Shown here: positions 61,851-64,000 of the stretch, piece by piece
Numbering within the stretch: position 1 is the first letter of the stretch
How the letters are laid out: every line of letters starts with the position of its first letter
Assembly: GCF_014204865.1 (NCBI RefSeq)
Contig: NZ_JACHMG010000001.1
Coordinates: 6,164,501-6,228,500 of the forward strand
From: Amycolatopsis jiangsuensis
Lineage (GTDB): Bacteria; Actinomycetota; Actinomycetes; Mycobacteriales; Pseudonocardiaceae
Direction: 5' to 3'
DNA: 64,000 bases
Notes under the pieces: generated by a model
What the model saw: the letters and a program-made list of their open reading frames with translations, nothing else
What the model was told of the DNA's origin: nothing
The model's database searches: none
Position numbers and translations under genes: made by a program

Positions 61851-62654
61851 GTGTTCTATTACGGTCATGCCGGAGCGATGCTCGTCGGCGATCTTTCGCT
61901 GCCGGCAGGCGCCTGGTTTCCATGGCACGATCACCCGGTTCACCAGCTGGTCTGGTCCGCGCGCGGGATCGCCGCGGTCACCGTGGACGACGCGCACTGG
62001 GTGCTGCCACCCAGCCGTGCGCTCTGGGTGCCCGCCGGGGTCTGGCACCGCACCGGCACCCTCGGTCACGCCGACCTGCGGGGCATCTACGCCGACCCGG
62101 AGCGCTGCCCGGTCGGCTGGCCGCAGCCGCGGCTGGTGGCCGTGCGGCCGCTGCTGCGGGAACTCCTGGAGTACCTGTCCGCCGAAGGACTGGCCGCCGC
62201 ACCACGGAAACGGGCCGAGGCGGTGGCGTTCGACCTGCTCGAACCACTCGAGGTCACCACGATCACGGTGCCCACGCCGGCGGATCCGCGGGCCAGGGAC
62301 GCGGCGGCGGTGGTGCTCGCCGATCCGGCGGACGCCCGTGGGCTGGCCGAGCTGGGCCGGGTCGTCGGGGCGAGCGAGCGGACGCTGGCCCGCGCGTTCA
62401 CCCGGGACTGCCGGATGACCTTCGGGACCTGGCGCACCCAGGTGCGGCTGCGTGCGGCGCTGCCGCTGCTGGCCGCCGGGCTGCCGATGACCACGGTCGC
62501 GCACCGCGTCGGATACGCGACGGCGAGCGCGTTCGTCGCCGCGTTCCGCCGGGCGGTCGGGGTGCCGCCGGGCGCCTACTTCAGCGCCACGATCGATGCC
62601 ACGGTCAGCGCCAGGACGGCAGCCACATCTCGGCCTGCCAGTGCTCGTTCGTGA
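61851..62654 (+). CDS. AraC family transcriptional regulator with cupin sensor
   Basis: A 267-residue regulator. The N-terminal cupin (PAGAWFPWHDHPVHQLVWSA, RALWVPAGVWHRTGTLGHAD) is followed by an AraC double HTH (LAELGRVVGASERTLARAFT, VAHRVGYATASAFVAAFRRA, GVPPGAYF). The GTG at 61851 is used; an ATG at residue 10 would remove part of the first strand. It diverges from the methyltransferase and may control it. The 3' end overlaps the convergent mannosyltransferase gene by 50 bp. Confidence 0.88.
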   Translation: MFYYGHAGAMLVGDLSLPAGAWFPWHDHPVHQLVWSARGIAAVTVDDAHWVLPPSRALWVPAGVWHRTGTLGHADLRGIYADPERCPVGWPQPRLVAVRPLLRELLEYLSAEGLAAAPRKRAEAVAFDLLEPLEVTTITVPTPADPRARDAAAVVLADPADARGLAELGRVVGASERTLARAFTRDCRMTFGTWRTQVRLRAALPLLAAGLPMTTVAHRVGYATASAFVAAFRRAVGVPPGAYFSATIDATVSARTAATSRPASARS

Positions 62655-64000
62655 TCGGCATCCCGTTGAGGATCGGCCACAGCCAGGCGAAGTTGGCCAC
62701 CACGAGCCCGGTGTAGAGCGCGACGACGAGCAGACCGGTGCCCCGGCGCTCGAAACCGCGTCTCGCGCTGCCGAGGATCTGCCCGAGCACGAGCACCAGC
62801 CCGAGCACCAGGAACGGCGCCAGCGGCGTGGCGTAGAAGTAGTACATCTGCCGGTCGATGTTGGTGAACCAGGGCAGGTACCCGGCGAAGTAGCCGGCGA
62901 GCACCGCGACGTAGCGCCAGTCGGCGCGGAAGAACGAACGCCACAGTCCCCAGCCCAGCACCGGAACGGCCAGCCACCACATCGCCGGCGTGCCGATCAG
63001 CATGGTCGCGCCGACACAGCGGGACTCGCCGCAGCCGGTCACCGTGCCGTCGTAGTAGTAGAGCATCGGGCGCAGCCCCATCGGCCACGTCCACGGCTTC
63101 GATTCCCAGGGATGCGGATTGTCCTTGGGAGTCAGCAGGGTTTCGTGGAAGTGCAGCACGTTCGCGCTGTAGTCGGCGAGCGAGCGCAGCGCGGGCGGGA
63201 TCCAGCCGAACAGCCCGGGGTCGACGTCCTTGATCTCGGTGTAGTGCCGGTCGGTGGCCGTCTCGCTGGCGAACCAGGCCCAGAACGAGGCCAGGTACAT
63301 CAGCAGCGGCACGGCCACGATCGCCCACAGCGCGGGCAGCACGTCCCGGCGGATGGTGCCCAGCCACGGCCGCTCCACGCCCGCCGCCCGCCGCGCCGCG
63401 ACGTCGAAGAACACGGTGAGCAGGCCGAACCCGGCGATGTAGTAGAGCGCGGACCATTTGACCCCGAAGGTCAGGCCGATCATCAGCCCGGCACCGAAGC
63501 GCCACCAGCGGAAGCCGAGCTTCGGCCCCCACGGGGACTCGCCGGCCCAGCCCTCACGCACCGCCACCGCGAGCCGGTGGCGCACCTGGTCACGGTCGGC
63601 CAGCACGCAGGCGAACGCGGCGAGCACGAACAGCGCGATGAAGATGTCGAGCATGCCCATCCGGGACTGCAGGTGCAGCACGCCGTCGCAGATCACCAGC
63701 ACTCCGGCGATCCCGCCGAGCAGCGTCGAACGGGTCAGCCGCCGCGCGACGCGCACGGTGAGCAGCACGATCAGCGTGCCCGCGAGAGCCGGCACGAACC
63801 GCCAGCCCCAGGCGTTGTAGCCGAACAGCCATTCGCCGAACGCGATGAAGTCCTTGGCCAGCGGCGGGTGGACGATCAGCTCGTAGCCGGCGTTGTCCTC
63901 GTACCCGCCGTTGCGCAGCATCTGCGCTGCCTGCGGCACGTAGTGCTTCTCGTCGAAGACCGGGGTGCCCTTGTCCGTGGCCAACCCGAGGTTCTGCAGC
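62605..64000 (-). CDS. Protein O-mannosyltransferase (Pmt family), 5' end beyond window
   Basis: A GT-C glycosyltransferase truncated by the right window edge; at least 464 residues are present. FDEKHYVPQAAQML carries the DE motif of the catalytic extracytoplasmic loop. Many membrane helices follow (VPALAGTLIVLLTVRVARRL, LYYIAGFGLLTVFFDVAARR), together with the Pmt-specific loop TLLTPKDNPHPWESKPWTWP. It corresponds to the actinobacterial enzyme that adds mannose from polyprenyl-phosphate-mannose to Ser/Thr of secreted proteins. The start codon is not in the window. Confidence 0.92.
   Translation of the reverse strand, partial: LQNLGLATDKGTPVFDEKHYVPQAAQMLRNGGYEDNAGYELIVHPPLAKDFIAFGEWLFGYNAWGWRFVPALAGTLIVLLTVRVARRLTRSTLLGGIAGVLVICDGVLHLQSRMGMLDIFIALFVLAAFACVLADRDQVRHRLAVAVREGWAGESPWGPKLGFRWWRFGAGLMIGLTFGVKWSALYYIAGFGLLTVFFDVAARRAAGVERPWLGTIRRDVLPALWAIVAVPLLMYLASFWAWFASETATDRHYTEIKDVDPGLFGWIPPALRSLADYSANVLHFHETLLTPKDNPHPWESKPWTWPMGLRPMLYYYDGTVTGCGESRCVGATMLIGTPAMWWLAVPVLGWGLWRSFFRADWRYVAVLAGYFAGYLPWFTNIDRQMYYFYATPLAPFLVLGLVLVLGQILGSARRGFERRGTGLLVVALYTGLVVANFAWLWPILNGMPITNEHWQAEMWLPSWR

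Overview
The window is GC-rich actinobacterial chromosome. The best fit is a Pseudonocardiaceae member such as Amycolatopsis. This rests on the family content: DUF6292 and DUF5994 proteins, tandem GAF-ANTAR regulators, an F420-dependent LLM oxidoreductase, a Pmt-type mannosyltransferase, tandem clpP genes, many TetR/IclR regulators, GTG starts and several probable leaderless genes. No rRNA, tRNA, CRISPR array, replication origin or intact insertion sequence was recognised.

Layout. 0.1-9.3 kb: a stress and housekeeping block with a DUF6292 protein, an acyl-CoA desaturase, two DUF5994 genes, two GAF-ANTAR regulators, a phosphoribosyltransferase-like protein, a permuted papain-fold protein, a GNAT protein, an alanine-dehydrogenase-family enzyme and several tiny ORFs. 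A promoter/leader of about 95 bp occurs twice here. 9.3-21 kb: an eroded accessory region. It holds remnants of an epoxide hydrolase, a frameshifted alpha/beta hydrolase, an FAD monooxygenase, an ArsR regulator, a flavoprotein N-terminus, an IS481 transposase and a quinone-reductase tail. Intact genes stand among them: a TetR/quinone-reductase divergon, IclR-amidohydrolase-MFS, an epoxide hydrolase and an LLM oxidoreductase. 20.8-29.5 kb: a catabolic island. A six-gene leftward operon (TRAP permease, 90-aa membrane protein, Ldh-type dehydrogenase, L-2-hydroxyglutarate oxidase, cyclase-family hydrolase, MFS permease) diverges from a fused dehydrogenase/RraA-aldolase gene followed by an IclR regulator. 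The likely theme is hydroxy-/oxo-dicarboxylic acid use.

30.4-31.8 kb: clpP followed by a ClpP-like protein lacking catalytic His and Asp. 32-39 kb: SDR/TetR divergon with two operators, a secreted GH2 beta-galactosidase with a LamG insert, a TMEM175 channel homologue and a GNAT-like protein. 39-48 kb: DUF2786 protein, CrtI-like oxidoreductase, NarL/DesK-type two-component pair, NmrA/HxlR divergon, SGNH hydrolase-TetR, an epimerase-like protein. 47.3-50.8 kb: AcoR-like GAF regulator, aldehyde dehydrogenase and DUF779 protein. 50.7-57.1 kb: M20 peptidase, MOSC-TetR, GH20 hexosaminidase with a DasR-like site, propionyl-CoA synthetase.

57.2-61.2 kb holds the most novel-looking unit. Two overlapping genes encode a three-helix membrane protein and a small helical protein that share a Gly/Asn/His-rich motif of about 26 residues, placed at the C-terminus of one and the N-terminus of the other. 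It resembles bacterial amyloid-signalling motifs. They diverge from a Ser/Thr kinase with its membrane domain at the N-terminus. The window ends with a methyltransferase, an AraC regulator and a protein O-mannosyltransferase that runs off the right edge.
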